The notes below the pieces were generated by a model, which saw only the letters and a list, made by a program, of their open reading frames with translations, ran no database searches and was not told where the DNA came from. The position numbers and the translations under genes are program-made. From Marinococcus luteus_A (lineage in GTDB: Bacteria; Bacillota; Bacilli; Bacillales; Marinococcaceae), in NCBI RefSeq assembly GCF_034497705.1, contig NZ_JAXRUV010000004.1, positions 62,001 through 126,000 of the forward strand: 64,000 nucleotides of DNA, in the 5' to 3' direction. Position 1 is the stretch's first letter. The number at the start of each line of letters is the position of its first letter. Shown here piece after piece: positions 8,201 through 16,905 of the stretch.

Positions 8201-10081
8201 TTAATTTAAGAATGGGCCCAAAGGTTTCCGAACAGTCTCTTTTCCTCTCGACTGTTCCTTCAGTTCTTCTTTCTTTTTTACTTCATGGTTGCTTGGGGGA
8301 CTCAGGCTGAGAATTTTGTCTCCTGCCTCAGGCTTTATTGCATTATCAAGAGCAAAGAATTCCAGACGTCCGGTCGGTTTTTGGATGCCAATCAGCACTA
8401 CATCCTCCGCCCGGTCATTTAAATACGACTGGTACGGATATTCTTTTGTTAAAGACGTTAGTTTAAACACGTAACCCGCGTCTACTTTCCAGTTCAGTTC
8501 TTCAAACGTCGCGCCTTTTTCGAACAGAACACGGCCACCGACTTTTCTCATCAGCTCATCGGGTTCATTCCGGTCTGATTGATGCCAGCTGAGCTGAAAC
8601 AGGTCCTTTCTTCCGAATTCAGGAACAAAGGTGGTGCACACCAGCGAATTATAGGAATCCCGGTCGGTAGCGGCGACAATCTTATTATACGGAGTCATGT
8701 CCAGTGAATACTCCGACTGCTCGGAAAGAATCTCTCCCCGGTAGTAAGCAATTCCTGCTTTACGGGCGTTAAACAAATGTTCAAATGAAGAGTCGGCGAT
8801 CAATACCGGCACATTCATTTCCTTCAGCTTCTGGGCAAGGCTTGTCGTGAAGGAGCTTCCTCCTACAAACAGAACTCCCGGAAGTCCCTCTTTTGAAAGG
8901 TTTAACTTTCTGGCAAGCGGACCAATCGTAAACCCATGGAAGCATACAGTCGCAAACACGAGCGCAAACGTAAGCGGGGTAATAATGGAAGCCCCGGCGT
9001 AGTTGTATTCTTCAAGCACATTCGCAAAATACCCTGCTACCGTCAAAGCCACAATCCCCCGCGGAGCAATCCAGCCGATAAGAGCTTTCTCCCCGAATGT
9101 TAAATCGGTTCCCATGGTCGACAGCCAGATCGAAAGCGGGCGAACTAAAAACAGCATCAAAAGAACGTAAGCAATAATTTGTGGATCGAAAATCTGCATC
9201 AGCGTAGCCCGGTCGAGTGAGGCTGTCAGCATAATAAATATACCCGAAATCAGCAGCACAGAAATATTTTCTTTAAAGTGCTGCATATCGCTGATGGAGC
9301 TGATATGAAGATTTGCAAGCGTCATTCCCATCGCAGTGACGGCCAATAGTCCCGTTTCATGCATGACCACATCCGAAATGACAAAGCTTGCAATCACCAT
9401 CGACAGAACGACCGGAGATTTTAGAAACTCCGGCACATGTCCACGTTCAAAGGTCCATCCGATAATTCTTCCGAAAAGAATCCCCAGAAAGACAGCAAAC
9501 AACGAGGCCATAAAGAAATTGACGAGCGAGACGAAGGTGGACTCTTCGGAAGTAAAGGTGCGGATAATTTCAAACGCAAACACTGCCAGGAGAGCACCAA
9601 ACGGGTCAACGACAATCCCTTCCCATTTAAGTATTCGCGCCGGCCTCGGCTTCAGCTTGGCCTGCCGGAGGAGCGGAAGAATGACAGTAGGGCCCGTAAC
9701 GATCAGCAAACCACCGATAATAAAGGATACTTCCCATGATAGCCCAGCCACAAAGTGGGCTGTTAATGAACCAAATATCCAGGCCAAAAGAGCTCCTATT
9801 GTGATGATACGATATACAGGCTTTTGAAGCCCCTGAAGTCCCCTGAAATCAAGATTCAGGCTTCCTTCAAATAAAATTATAGCTACGGCAATCGATACGA
9901 TGGGACCATATAGATCGCCAAATGCTTCGGAAGGATTAATCAGGCCAAATATTGGCCCGATCAAAAGCCCGGCAACAGACATAACGACTATGGCCGGCAG
10001 CCTGGAGAACCAGGCAAGCCACTGAGAGCCGATTCCGACGGCACCGATCAGCATTAGTTGAAACAATAGAGAGTCCAGCAT
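8201..10081 (-). CDS. Na+/H+ (or K+/H+) antiporter, CPA1 family, with C-terminal RCK-type domain
   Basis: 626 residues from the ATG at 10081, preferred over the in-frame ATG at 10108 because only the former has a GAAGGG site. About twelve membrane segments occupy residues 1-390, followed by a Rossmann-like RCK/TrkA-N domain starting at G-V-L-F-V-G-G-S and a further acid-rich regulatory part. The pore segment G-W-I-A-P-R-G-I-V-A is typical of NhaP-like exchangers. It should exchange cations for protons at the membrane, with nucleotide or ligand control through the RCK domain. This fits pH and salt homeostasis; ion preference cannot be read from sequence. Confidence 0.87.
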   Translation of the reverse strand: MLDSLLFQLMLIGAVGIGSQWLAWFSRLPAIVVMSVAGLLIGPIFGLINPSEAFGDLYGPIVSIAVAIILFEGSLNLDFRGLQGLQKPVYRIITIGALLAWIFGSLTAHFVAGLSWEVSFIIGGLLIVTGPTVILPLLRQAKLKPRPARILKWEGIVVDPFGALLAVFAFEIIRTFTSEESTFVSLVNFFMASLFAVFLGILFGRIIGWTFERGHVPEFLKSPVVLSMVIASFVISDVVMHETGLLAVTAMGMTLANLHISSISDMQHFKENISVLLISGIFIMLTASLDRATLMQIFDPQIIAYVLLMLFLVRPLSIWLSTMGTDLTFGEKALIGWIAPRGIVALTVAGYFANVLEEYNYAGASIITPLTFALVFATVCFHGFTIGPLARKLNLSKEGLPGVLFVGGSSFTTSLAQKLKEMNVPVLIADSSFEHLFNARKAGIAYYRGEILSEQSEYSLDMTPYNKIVAATDRDSYNSLVCTTFVPEFGRKDLFQLSWHQSDRNEPDELMRKVGGRVLFEKGATFEELNWKVDAGYVFKLTSLTKEYPYQSYLNDRAEDVVLIGIQKPTGRLEFFALDNAIKPEAGDKILSLSPPSNHEVKKKEELKEQSRGKETVRKPLGPFLN

Positions 10082-10240
10082 ACTATTTTCCCTTCTTTCC
10101 ACTCCCATTTTTTATCTTTGGGTTTAATCTTGTATGTAATTCGTATTCCTTTCATTTTTTAATCACTTGAAATAAAAAGATACTATACTAAACCCTATCG
10201 TTTCAATCAAAGCAGTTTATAAAAATATATTTTTTCATAA

Positions 10241-10270
10241 AAAAGCACGCTTTTACACAAAGCATGCTTT
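10241..10270 (-). terminator. Terminator of the HxlR/DHQS-II-like operon
   Basis: AAAGCACGCT pairs with AGCATGCTTT across a short loop (one G-T pair); on the minus strand a run of six T residues follows. Confidence 0.8.
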
Positions 10271-10273
10271 CCG

Positions 10274-10828
10274 TTACCGCTCCTCTATTTCTTCTTGAAT
10301 GGCCTGCCCGAGATGGCGTCCCGGCTCATCGATTCTGCAGTAGATCCGGTCTCCGGGCCGGCAGTCTTTTAAAGCCATCGGCTCGTATTGATCCGTCATC
10401 AAATAAACGCTGTCTGCCCACTGCAGAGTAGCTGACAAATTTACTTCCCCTGCGCGGACCTTTATTCTCACGAGCTCGCGTTTTTCAATTTTCACCCTGC
10501 CTACCGGCACCTGGCGGGAAGCTGTTCCTTCGTACACAGTTACCGGCTCATCATGTTCTATTTCTGCGAGATACCTTGTCTTCTCTTCTTCGAAAATATA
10601 CTGGTGCACAGCGCCGGCGTTGATACGAAATACGCGGGCTGGATACGTACTGGTCGTACGGTTTTCCGAAAGCGTATAAACGTACCCGTACCCTGTGTCT
10701 CCGACAAGCAGACCTTCGGCTGGAGATAAAATATCTGCTGCGTCTATGCAGACACGCGAGCCTTCTCCCACCGGCTCTATTGCTTCCACAATACCAAGCT
10801 TCCATACGTCATTTTCCATCATACTCAT
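10274..10828 (-). CDS. Orphan C-terminal domain of archaeal-type 3-dehydroquinate synthase (DHQS-II)
   Basis: 184 residues from the ATG at 10828, which overlaps the stop of the regulator gene as TGATG; an in-frame ATG at 10897 would give 207 residues but overlap the regulator by 70 bases. It aligns by eye along its length with the C-terminal half of DHQS-II: E-P-V-G-x-G-x-R-V-C-I-D, E-G-L-L-V-G, F-R-I-N-A-G-A-V-H-x-Y-I, K-T-R-Y-L-A-E-I, V-G-R-V-K-I-E-K-R, and P-G-D-R-I near the end. The N-terminal half that carries the active-site lysine in archaeal enzymes is absent. Normal dehydroquinate synthesis is therefore unlikely; the true role is unknown. Coupling to an HxlR regulator suggests stress-linked expression. 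Confidence 0.7.
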   Translation of the reverse strand: MSMMENDVWKLGIVEAIEPVGEGSRVCIDAADILSPAEGLLVGDTGYGYVYTLSENRTTSTYPARVFRINAGAVHQYIFEEEKTRYLAEIEHDEPVTVYEGTASRQVPVGRVKIEKRELVRIKVRAGEVNLSATLQWADSVYLMTDQYEPMALKDCRPGDRIYCRIDEPGRHLGQAIQEEIEER

Positions 10829-11181
10829 CAGCACCCACTGCTCCCGGAGGAGCTTTTGCCTTCTTCCTCCATTTTCATTTTGTGTTCTCTCCCCCATTTT
10901 TCCAATTCCCGAAGGAGGGATTCGAGTGACTCCCCGTAGCTTGTCAGGGAATATTCCACTTTCGGTGGAACTACCGCGTAAGCGTGCCGCAATACTAAGC
11001 CGTCATGCTCAAGCTCCTTGAGCTGCTTGATTAATGTCTGATGATTGATCTGCTGCAGCTGCTGTTTAATCTCACTGAAACGGAGCGTTTTTCCGACCAG
11101 TTCCATCAGAATGACGGCTTTCCATTTCCCGCATACTTTATCGAGCGTAATTTTAATATTTTCTCTTTCTTCTATGGTCAT
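10828..11181 (-). CDS. HxlR family transcriptional regulator
   Basis: 117 residues; winged helix with the HxlR signature (G-K-W-K-A-V-I-L-M-E-L, L-R-F-S-E-I-K, I-N-H-Q-T-L-I-K-Q-L-K-E-L-E-H-D-G-L-V). Cys17 sits just before G-K-W, and the protein ends in Cys; many relatives (YodB, HypR) sense electrophiles or disulfide stress through an N-terminal cysteine, so redox sensing is possible. GGAGTG precedes the ATG. The gene is translationally coupled to the DHQS-II-like gene, and its promoter region has a palindrome that may be its own operator. Confidence 0.87.
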   Translation of the reverse strand: MTIEERENIKITLDKVCGKWKAVILMELVGKTLRFSEIKQQLQQINHQTLIKQLKELEHDGLVLRHAYAVVPPKVEYSLTSYGESLESLLRELEKWGREHKMKMEEEGKSSSGSSGC

Positions 11182-11212
11182 TCTTTCACTCCTTTAATCT
11201 AAAAAAAGACAC

Positions 11213-11235
11213 TACTATATATTCGAATATAAGTA
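11213..11235 (-). promoter_or_regulatory. Putative HxlR operator
   Basis: Perfect 14-bp palindrome TATATTCGAATATA (11218-11231) within an outer TACT...AGTA frame, 32 bases upstream of the regulator start. YodB-type operators also have TACT/AGTA ends. Motif only. Confidence 0.45.
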
Positions 11236-11310
11236 TGTGCAGATATATTATATGTAGGTATTATAGCCTTAAAGTTAAGTGAATAAACGTTTAGAGCCTG
11301 TTTCTTCAAA

Positions 11311-11344
11311 AAAATCAGCAGCCTCTTTTAAGAGACTGCTGGCT
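11311..11344 (-). terminator. Terminator of yfmR
   Basis: About 12-bp stem with one mismatch (CAGCAGCCTCTT with AAGAGACTGCTG), followed on the minus strand by seven T residues. Confidence 0.85.
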
Positions 11345-11345
11345 T

Positions 11346-13235
11346 TTACTGTTCTTCTGCTATTTCTGAGAGCTCGGCCCAGCGTGTCATCGCCTGGTCC
11401 AGCTTTTCATTGATTTCCTTCTGGATACTGGACCACTTCTCGATGGCCGCGAGATCGCTGCCGCTCTGCTCCATCTGTCGTTCTGCTTCCGCCAGTTCAT
11501 CTTCAAGACGGGCAATACGCTCTTCGATCTGGTCCCATTCCTGCTTTTCTTTATAGGACATTTTTTTCTTCTCCCCAGCCGCGCTCCTGAAAGCTGATGG
11601 CTCCGGCTTCTTCTCTTTACTTAGCGCTGGCCGGGAAGCATCCTTTTCTGAACTCATAAATTCTGAGTAATTTCCCTCGAATAAGGTAATCTGGGATGAT
11701 TCATTAAATACAAACAGCTTTTCAGCTACCCGGTCAAGAAAATAGCGGTCGTGGGAAACGGTGACGACTACGCCTGGGAACTGCTGCAGGTATTCTTCGA
11801 GTACGCTAAGCGTCTGCACATCCAGATCGTTCGTAGGCTCATCCATAAACAATACGTTCGGCTCGGTCATTAAAATACTGAGCAGGTACACCCTCTTTTT
11901 TTCTCCTCCGGACAACCGGGAAATATACGTCCACTGATCTTCCCGTTCGAATAGAAAGCGTTCAAGCATCTGCTCAGCCGAAATACTTTCACCGTTAACA
12001 GTATATATAACTTCGGCAATATCGCGAATGTATTCGAGCACACGTTTGGATTCGTCCAATTCTTCCTGCTGCTGTGAGTAGTAGCCAAGCTTTACGGTCG
12101 GTCCGTACACTACCTCCCCGGCATCGGGATCGATCCGGTTGGCAAGAATGTTTAAAAGCGTCGTTTTTCCAGTTCCGTTTGGACCGACAATCCCTATTTT
12201 TTCTCCCGGGGTAAACATATAGTTAAACTGAGAAAACATATTCTTCTCTCCGTAGGACTTTTCCAAATTCTCTGCTTCTATTACTTTCTTTCCTAGTCTC
12301 GTAGACCCTACCGGAACCTGAAGCTCTTCTTTCTTCGGCGGCCCCTCCTGCTGTTTCAAAGATTCCGCCCGCTCTTTCCGGGCTTTTTGTTTTGTACCGC
12401 GAGCTTTCGGCTGCTTCTGAAGCCATGCCAGCTCCCGCTTCAATGTGTTCTGCCGTTTCGCTTCGGCATGCGCTTCATTTGCTTCGCGCTCGGCCCGCTT
12501 TTCCAGAAACAGTTCATAGTTGCCATCATACTCATATAGACGGCCGCGTTCCAACTCAAAGATTTTATTCGTTACTCTGTTTAAGAAATAACGGTCGTGC
12601 GTGACTAATATTAAAGCGCCGTTATAGTTAGACAAATATTTTTCAAGCCAGTTAATGGACTCATCATCGAGGTGGTTCGTCGGCTCGTCAAGAATAAGAA
12701 TGTCACATTCCTGAATGAGCGCCCGGGCAATGGAAGCTCTTTTACGCTGGCCACCGGAAAGTTCATTAATTTTTTGGTTATAGACAGTCAGTCCCAGTCT
12801 ATTTAACACCTGCTGGGCTACAGTGCCTGCTTCCCATGCCCCGAGCTGGTCCATTTTCTGTTGAGCCTTCATCCACTGTTCCTGTGCAGCTTCACTTTCG
12901 GGCTCCTGCTCCAGACGGGCCTGAGCTTTTTCATAATCTTTCACTGCTTTCATAATGTCGGAAGAGCCTTCATACAAATAATCAATCAGATTTTCTTCCT
13001 CTGGCAGCTCGGGATCCTGTGGAAGGTATTCAATTCTCAGCTGCTTGGAGTGCTGAAGCTTTCCTTTTTCCGAAGAATCAATTTCAGAAATCACGCGGAG
13101 AAGCGAAGATTTCCCTGTACCGTTAACGCCGATCAGCCCGATACGGTCTCCGGGCTCGATCGTAAATGAAATATGGTCAAACAGCACCTTCGTGCCAGTT
13201 GTCTGGTATAGATTTTCTGCTACAAGCAGACTCAT
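11346..13235 (-). CDS. yfmR: ABC-F ribosomal ATPase YfmR (Uup type)
   Basis: 629 residues with two ABC cassettes: Walker A G-V-N-G-T-G-K-S-S near 36 and G-P-N-G-T-G-K-T-T near 350, signatures L-S-G-G-Q and L-S-G-G-E, Walker B I-L-D-E-P-T-N-H-L and M-D-E-P-T-N-D-L. The linker between cassettes is charged, and a C-terminal coiled coil (about 560-629) is present, as in YfmR/Uup. No membrane segments, so not a transporter. Family members bind the ribosomal E site; YfmR helps relieve stalling, for example at proline-rich sequences. Monocistronic with its own terminator. Length matches B. subtilis YfmR. Confidence 0.9.
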   Translation of the reverse strand: MSLLVAENLYQTTGTKVLFDHISFTIEPGDRIGLIGVNGTGKSSLLRVISEIDSSEKGKLQHSKQLRIEYLPQDPELPEEENLIDYLYEGSSDIMKAVKDYEKAQARLEQEPESEAAQEQWMKAQQKMDQLGAWEAGTVAQQVLNRLGLTVYNQKINELSGGQRKRASIARALIQECDILILDEPTNHLDDESINWLEKYLSNYNGALILVTHDRYFLNRVTNKIFELERGRLYEYDGNYELFLEKRAEREANEAHAEAKRQNTLKRELAWLQKQPKARGTKQKARKERAESLKQQEGPPKKEELQVPVGSTRLGKKVIEAENLEKSYGEKNMFSQFNYMFTPGEKIGIVGPNGTGKTTLLNILANRIDPDAGEVVYGPTVKLGYYSQQQEELDESKRVLEYIRDIAEVIYTVNGESISAEQMLERFLFEREDQWTYISRLSGGEKKRVYLLSILMTEPNVLFMDEPTNDLDVQTLSVLEEYLQQFPGVVVTVSHDRYFLDRVAEKLFVFNESSQITLFEGNYSEFMSSEKDASRPALSKEKKPEPSAFRSAAGEKKKMSYKEKQEWDQIEERIARLEDELAEAERQMEQSGSDLAAIEKWSSIQKEINEKLDQAMTRWAELSEIAEEQ

Positions 13236-13326
13236 GTTCTCACCGTTCCTTTCTCGTCCTTTCCTATCTTAGCATACTTGCTCGTGCTCCTGAAAAACAC
13301 AAGGCTGTTTAAAGTCCCAGAAAACA

Positions 13327-13360
13327 AAAAAGCACTTCCCATCAGGCTGGGAAAGTGCTC
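13327..13360 (-). terminator. Terminator of the cshA gene
   Basis: AGCACTTCCC pairs with GGGAAAGTGCT (one bulge) and is followed on the minus strand by six T residues. Confidence 0.85.
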
Positions 13361-13378
13361 TTATGCGAAAAATTAGAT

Positions 13379-14824
13379 TTAGGAAAGATCCATTTTTTTC
13401 TTTTTGTTTCTTGGCGGACGGCTGTTTTTATTGGAGCCGTGGCCCTGGGGGCGCTTTTGCTTATATTTCGAAGAAGGCTTGCCCTGGCCTTTGGAACCTT
13501 TATTACGAAGCGGTGCTTCCGAAGTAAGTTTTACCGGCTCTTCTTTCAGCTCGCGTGAGTTCATTTTCAAGGCTGCTGCTACGATTTCTTTTGCCTCGTA
13601 TTCGTTAAGCAGTTCTTCTGCTGTACGCTCCCAGTATTCGTTATCATCGTCTTGCATTGATCCGACCAGTTTTTGTACAGCCTGTTGGGCACGCCCTTCA
13701 ACTGCATCATTTCTTGTCGGCTTAGGCGCTTTTTTCAACTTAGCCTGTACGGTCTTTTCGATAAGACGCAGGTGCGTCATTTCTCTCGACGGTACGAAGC
13801 TGTACGCTACGCCTTCGTTTCCTGCTCTTCCTGTACGTCCGATCCGGTGCACATAGCTTTCCGGGTCCTGTGGAAGATCAAAGTTATAGACGTGTGTAAC
13901 GCCGCTCACATCAATACCGCGGGCAGCTACGTCTGTCGCGATCAACAGCTCAATCGTACCTTTTTTAAATTTCTGAAGCACTTTGTCTCTTTGAGCCTGC
14001 TTCATGTCGCCATGAATGCCTTCTGCTGCATAACCGCGTCTTGATAAAGCTTCAGCGAGTTCATCTACGCGGCGCTTCGTACGTCCAAAGACAATCGCAA
14101 GCTCCGGCGGAGTGTAATCGAGCATATTACAAAGAGTCTCAAACTTTTCCTGTTCGTTCACTTCAATATAATACTGATCGATTTTCGCCACTGTCATGCT
14201 TTTGTTTTTCACTTGAACCTGTTCAGGGTTAGTCATGAATTTATCTGCTACTCGCTTCAGCTTTGGAGGCATTGTAGCTGAGAATAAAAGCATCTGTCTA
14301 GGCTCTGGGATATCCTTTAAGATTTCTTCAATGTCATCCACAAATCCCATGCTGAGCATTTCATCAGCTTCATCAAGCACAACTGTATTCATTTTTCCGA
14401 GGTCGATCGTTTTTCTCCGCACGTGATCCATTAAACGGCCCGGTGTTGCTACAATAATTTGCGGTTTTCTTTTCAGCGCTTTGATTTGGCGCTGAATATC
14501 CTGGCCACCGTAAACGGCTACTGCTGTAACACGTTTGTGCTTTCCGAGGCGGTTTAATTCTTCGGATACCTGCACAGCAAGCTCTCTTGTTGGTGCAAGC
14601 ACAATGCCCTGCGGAGCGTTAGCTGTTTTATCGGCTGCTTCAAGAAGCGGTATGCCGAAGGCTGCAGTTTTCCCTGTACCAGTCTGCGCCTGGCCAATAA
14701 TATCCGTTCCGTTCTTCGCTTTTGGAATAACTTCCGATTGTATGGGTGTTGCTTCTTCAAATCCCATCTCTTCAATAGCTTGAAGAATAGGTGATTCCAA
14801 TCTTAGTTCTGAAAATAAAGTCAA
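13379..14824 (-). CDS. cshA: DEAD-box ATP-dependent RNA helicase CshA
   Basis: 481 residues. The start is TTG at 14824 with AAAGGGG about 9 bases upstream. All DEAD-box motifs are present: F/Q region with T-P-I-Q, A-Q-T-G-T-G-K-T, P-T-R-E-L, T-P-G-R, D-E-A-D, S-A-T, and H-R-I-G-R-T-G-R. After the RecA domains (to about 370) comes a dimerisation-like segment and a basic glycine/lysine/proline tail from about 430. CshA unwinds RNA in cold adaptation, ribosome assembly and the degradosome. A long leader without genes (14825-14984) precedes it. Its position next to Csp-encoding DNA fits a cold-response setting. Confidence 0.9.
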   Translation of the reverse strand: MTLFSELRLESPILQAIEEMGFEEATPIQSEVIPKAKNGTDIIGQAQTGTGKTAAFGIPLLEAADKTANAPQGIVLAPTRELAVQVSEELNRLGKHKRVTAVAVYGGQDIQRQIKALKRKPQIIVATPGRLMDHVRRKTIDLGKMNTVVLDEADEMLSMGFVDDIEEILKDIPEPRQMLLFSATMPPKLKRVADKFMTNPEQVQVKNKSMTVAKIDQYYIEVNEQEKFETLCNMLDYTPPELAIVFGRTKRRVDELAEALSRRGYAAEGIHGDMKQAQRDKVLQKFKKGTIELLIATDVAARGIDVSGVTHVYNFDLPQDPESYVHRIGRTGRAGNEGVAYSFVPSREMTHLRLIEKTVQAKLKKAPKPTRNDAVEGRAQQAVQKLVGSMQDDDNEYWERTAEELLNEYEAKEIVAAALKMNSRELKEEPVKLTSEAPLRNKGSKGQGKPSSKYKQKRPQGHGSNKNSRPPRNKKKKMDLS

Positions 14825-14984
14825 GTATATATTCCCCTTTTATGCTTATTCGATCATTTCGTATGAACTAATTAACATTACCATATTCATGAAAAAAAAT
14901 CTATCTAATTTTCATATTCCATAGCAATTAACTATAAATTCACACTGGTTATTTAATTGTAATGAAAATGTAACATAAACTACA

Positions 14985-15014
14985 TTGAACAGTTTATGTA
15001 AATGACGATATAAT
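14985..15014 (+). promoter_or_regulatory. SigA-type promoter of the 15071 gene
   Basis: TTGAAC (14985-14990), 18-base spacer, TATAAT (15009-15014). The expected start is near 15021, leaving a leader of about 50 bases before the ATG. Confidence 0.6.
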
Positions 15015-15070
15015 TAAATTACAAAATTTTCATTTAATTACGCATATAATTATGTGAGGAGGACGGGCAA

Positions 15071-15295
15071 ATGGCTGTGGGGAACAAATTTGCATATTTT
15101 GTTGACCGTTCCGGAAGGCAAGTCACGGTGGGAACACTCAAAGATATCGAACAAATGGACTTAGGCCGTGGGCAGATTTATTATTGCGATTCTGAACAGG
15201 AGCTCCTCCAGGGTGTTAAAGAGTACTACCATAAAGAGTGTATCATCACCCTCCGTTCTCCAATGAATGATTTTAAAGAAAACCTTTCACGTTAA
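15071..15295 (+). CDS. Small unknown soluble protein
   Basis: 74 residues with GAGGAGG before the ATG, its own promoter and a strong terminator, so it is very likely a real gene. Composition is mixed and soluble: F-A-Y-F-V-D-R-S-G-R-Q-V-T-V-G-T-L near the start suggests a short beta hairpin, and D-S-E-Q-E-L-L-Q-G-V-K-E-Y-Y an alpha helix. Two cysteines (about 39 and 57). No family was recognised and no function is proposed. Confidence 0.72.
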   Translation: MAVGNKFAYFVDRSGRQVTVGTLKDIEQMDLGRGQIYYCDSEQELLQGVKEYYHKECIITLRSPMNDFKENLSR

Positions 15296-15333
15296 CCTCT
15301 GCCCTGCTTTCTCTGAAAGCAGCGGTATACATA

Positions 15334-15366
15334 TAAAGAGGGCCCGTTTTTTGCGGGCCCTCTTTA
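15334..15366. terminator. Bidirectional terminator
   Basis: Perfect 13-bp stem TAAAGAGGGCCCG with CGGGCCCTCTTTA between the convergent small gene and ohr. Confidence 0.88.
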
Positions 15367-15371
15367 CGTGT

Positions 15372-15791
15372 TTATTTCACTTCGGATTGAACTTTTACTT
15401 CAATGTTGTTTCGTGTAGCTTTGGAATAAGGGCAGTACTGGTGGGCAAGATCCACTAATTCGTCTGCTTCCTCTTTCGACACACCGCTGATTTCTACTGT
15501 AAGTTCAGCAGCCAATTGGAACATGCCATCGGATTCGTCTTTTTGCAGACTTACAGCTGCAGTTGTCTTAGAAGAAACGTCTTTATTTTTCTTGCTTGCC
15601 TGAAGGTTCAGCATGCCGTCAAAGCAGGCTGCATAACCCGATGCAAAGAGCTGCTCCGGATTGGATCCTGATTTGGAAGAACCTGAGCCTGGCTGTTCGA
15701 GATTCACATCAATCATTCCATCTTCAGAACGGACATGTCCTTCACGGCCGCCTTCTACCGTGGCTTTTGAAGTAAATATTGTTTCTGCCAT
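15372..15791 (-). CDS. ohr: Organic hydroperoxide resistance protein (OsmC/Ohr)
   Basis: 139 residues from the ATG at 15791, chosen because GGAGGAG lies about 7 bases upstream; the longer frame from 15806 lacks a site. Ohr fold with both redox cysteines in context: G-Y-A-A-C-F-D near residue 58 and H-Q-Y-C-P-Y near 122. The protein reduces organic hydroperoxides in the cytosol, usually with lipoyl partners. No ohrR-type MarR gene is adjacent. The upstream region 15792-16045 shows no clear operator. Confidence 0.92.
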   Translation of the reverse strand: MAETIFTSKATVEGGREGHVRSEDGMIDVNLEQPGSGSSKSGSNPEQLFASGYAACFDGMLNLQASKKNKDVSSKTTAAVSLQKDESDGMFQLAAELTVEISGVSKEEADELVDLAHQYCPYSKATRNNIEVKVQSEVK

Positions 15792-16045
15792 ACATAACTC
15801 CTCCATTCAACTTAATAACGATTGATTCCAATAGTTACTATACACTTTTGCTCCACTTTTTAAACATTCAGCGTTCCAAATTAATTTATTGGAATGCTTT
15901 TCACATAAGCTGAAGAAATAGTAAATACGGCAGTTGCCCCCCGGATAGAAGCTGTTATAGAATCATTGAAGATTAAGTAAAAATAACTGTCAGAGGGCTT
16001 TCCATTTTAAAATAGCAAATCCACAATAAAGGAGTCAGCAAAATC

Positions 16046-16837
16046 ATGAATCAGGACTTTCCATTAAAAACCCCTACTAATTCTTTACTGCTCACAGCAG
16101 TTGATCATACCCGTGTTGGAGTTATCATTACTGATCCGGATATAGAAGACAACCCTATCATCTATACGAACAGTGGTTTTTGCAATTTAACCGCTTATTC
16201 CGCCGGAGAAATTCTTGGAAGCAACTGCCGTTTTCTCCAGGGGCCGGAAAGCGACATTCACACTATTGAGCGTATGAGAGAAGCACTAAAAGCATACGAA
16301 CCACTTTCCATCGAAATTATTAACTACCGGAAAAATGGCACTAAATTTTGGAACGAACTCCACATTGACCCTGTATATGAACCGGAAGAAGATAAATATT
16401 ATTTTATCGGAGTGCAAAAAGATATTACGAAACAAAAGAATGCAGAAAAAGATGCCTCAGAGTATTTCAATGAAATTAATCTTCTGTCCACCCCCATCGT
16501 TCCAATCATTAACAGCGTTTACGCCATGCCGCTAATCGGTAACGTTGACGAGCAGCGGCTGAAGATTATTTTCACAAATATTACTGACGTGATTCACAAC
16601 TCCAAAGTAGAAACACTCATCGTCGATCTTTCCGGTCTTTCTACATTAAATGATGATATTATGAAAGGCATCTTCACTTTAAATGATCTTCTAAAATTGC
16701 TTGGCACTGAATTGATTGTCACCGGCATTTCACCAAGTCTTGCAGTACGATCAAAAGATATGGACTTCGATTTTTCCACTTTCCAGACCTTCGGCACAGT
16801 AAAAGACGCTATTCGTTTCAAACAACGGCACAGTTGA
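16046..16837 (+). CDS. ytvA: LOV-STAS blue-light photoreceptor (YtvA type)
   Basis: 263 residues. The N-terminal LOV/PAS domain (about 15-135) contains the flavin-adduct motif G-S-N-C-R-F-L-Q-G with Cys61; a J-alpha-like linker leads to a STAS domain (about 150-260) with V-D-L-S-G-L-S. Same length and layout as B. subtilis YtvA, which forms a cysteinyl-FMN adduct in blue light and acts in the stressosome upstream of SigB. GGAG lies before the ATG. It is upstream of the csp genes but probably a separate unit. A GAF-STAS relative lies at 59421-60293. Confidence 0.93.
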   Translation: MNQDFPLKTPTNSLLLTAVDHTRVGVIITDPDIEDNPIIYTNSGFCNLTAYSAGEILGSNCRFLQGPESDIHTIERMREALKAYEPLSIEIINYRKNGTKFWNELHIDPVYEPEEDKYYFIGVQKDITKQKNAEKDASEYFNEINLLSTPIVPIINSVYAMPLIGNVDEQRLKIIFTNITDVIHNSKVETLIVDLSGLSTLNDDIMKGIFTLNDLLKLLGTELIVTGISPSLAVRSKDMDFDFSTFQTFGTVKDAIRFKQRHS

Positions 16838-16871
16838 TATTAATGCCATTAAAATTGATTCACAAAATGTA

Positions 16872-16900
16872 TTGCTATTGTTTGGAGCACATGCTATGAT
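16872..16900 (+). promoter_or_regulatory. Promoter of csp copy 1
   Basis: TTGCTA (16872-16877), 17-base spacer, TATGAT (16895-16900). The predicted start near 16907 coincides with the left end of the duplicated block at 16906. Confidence 0.65.
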
Positions 16901-16905
16901 GAATA

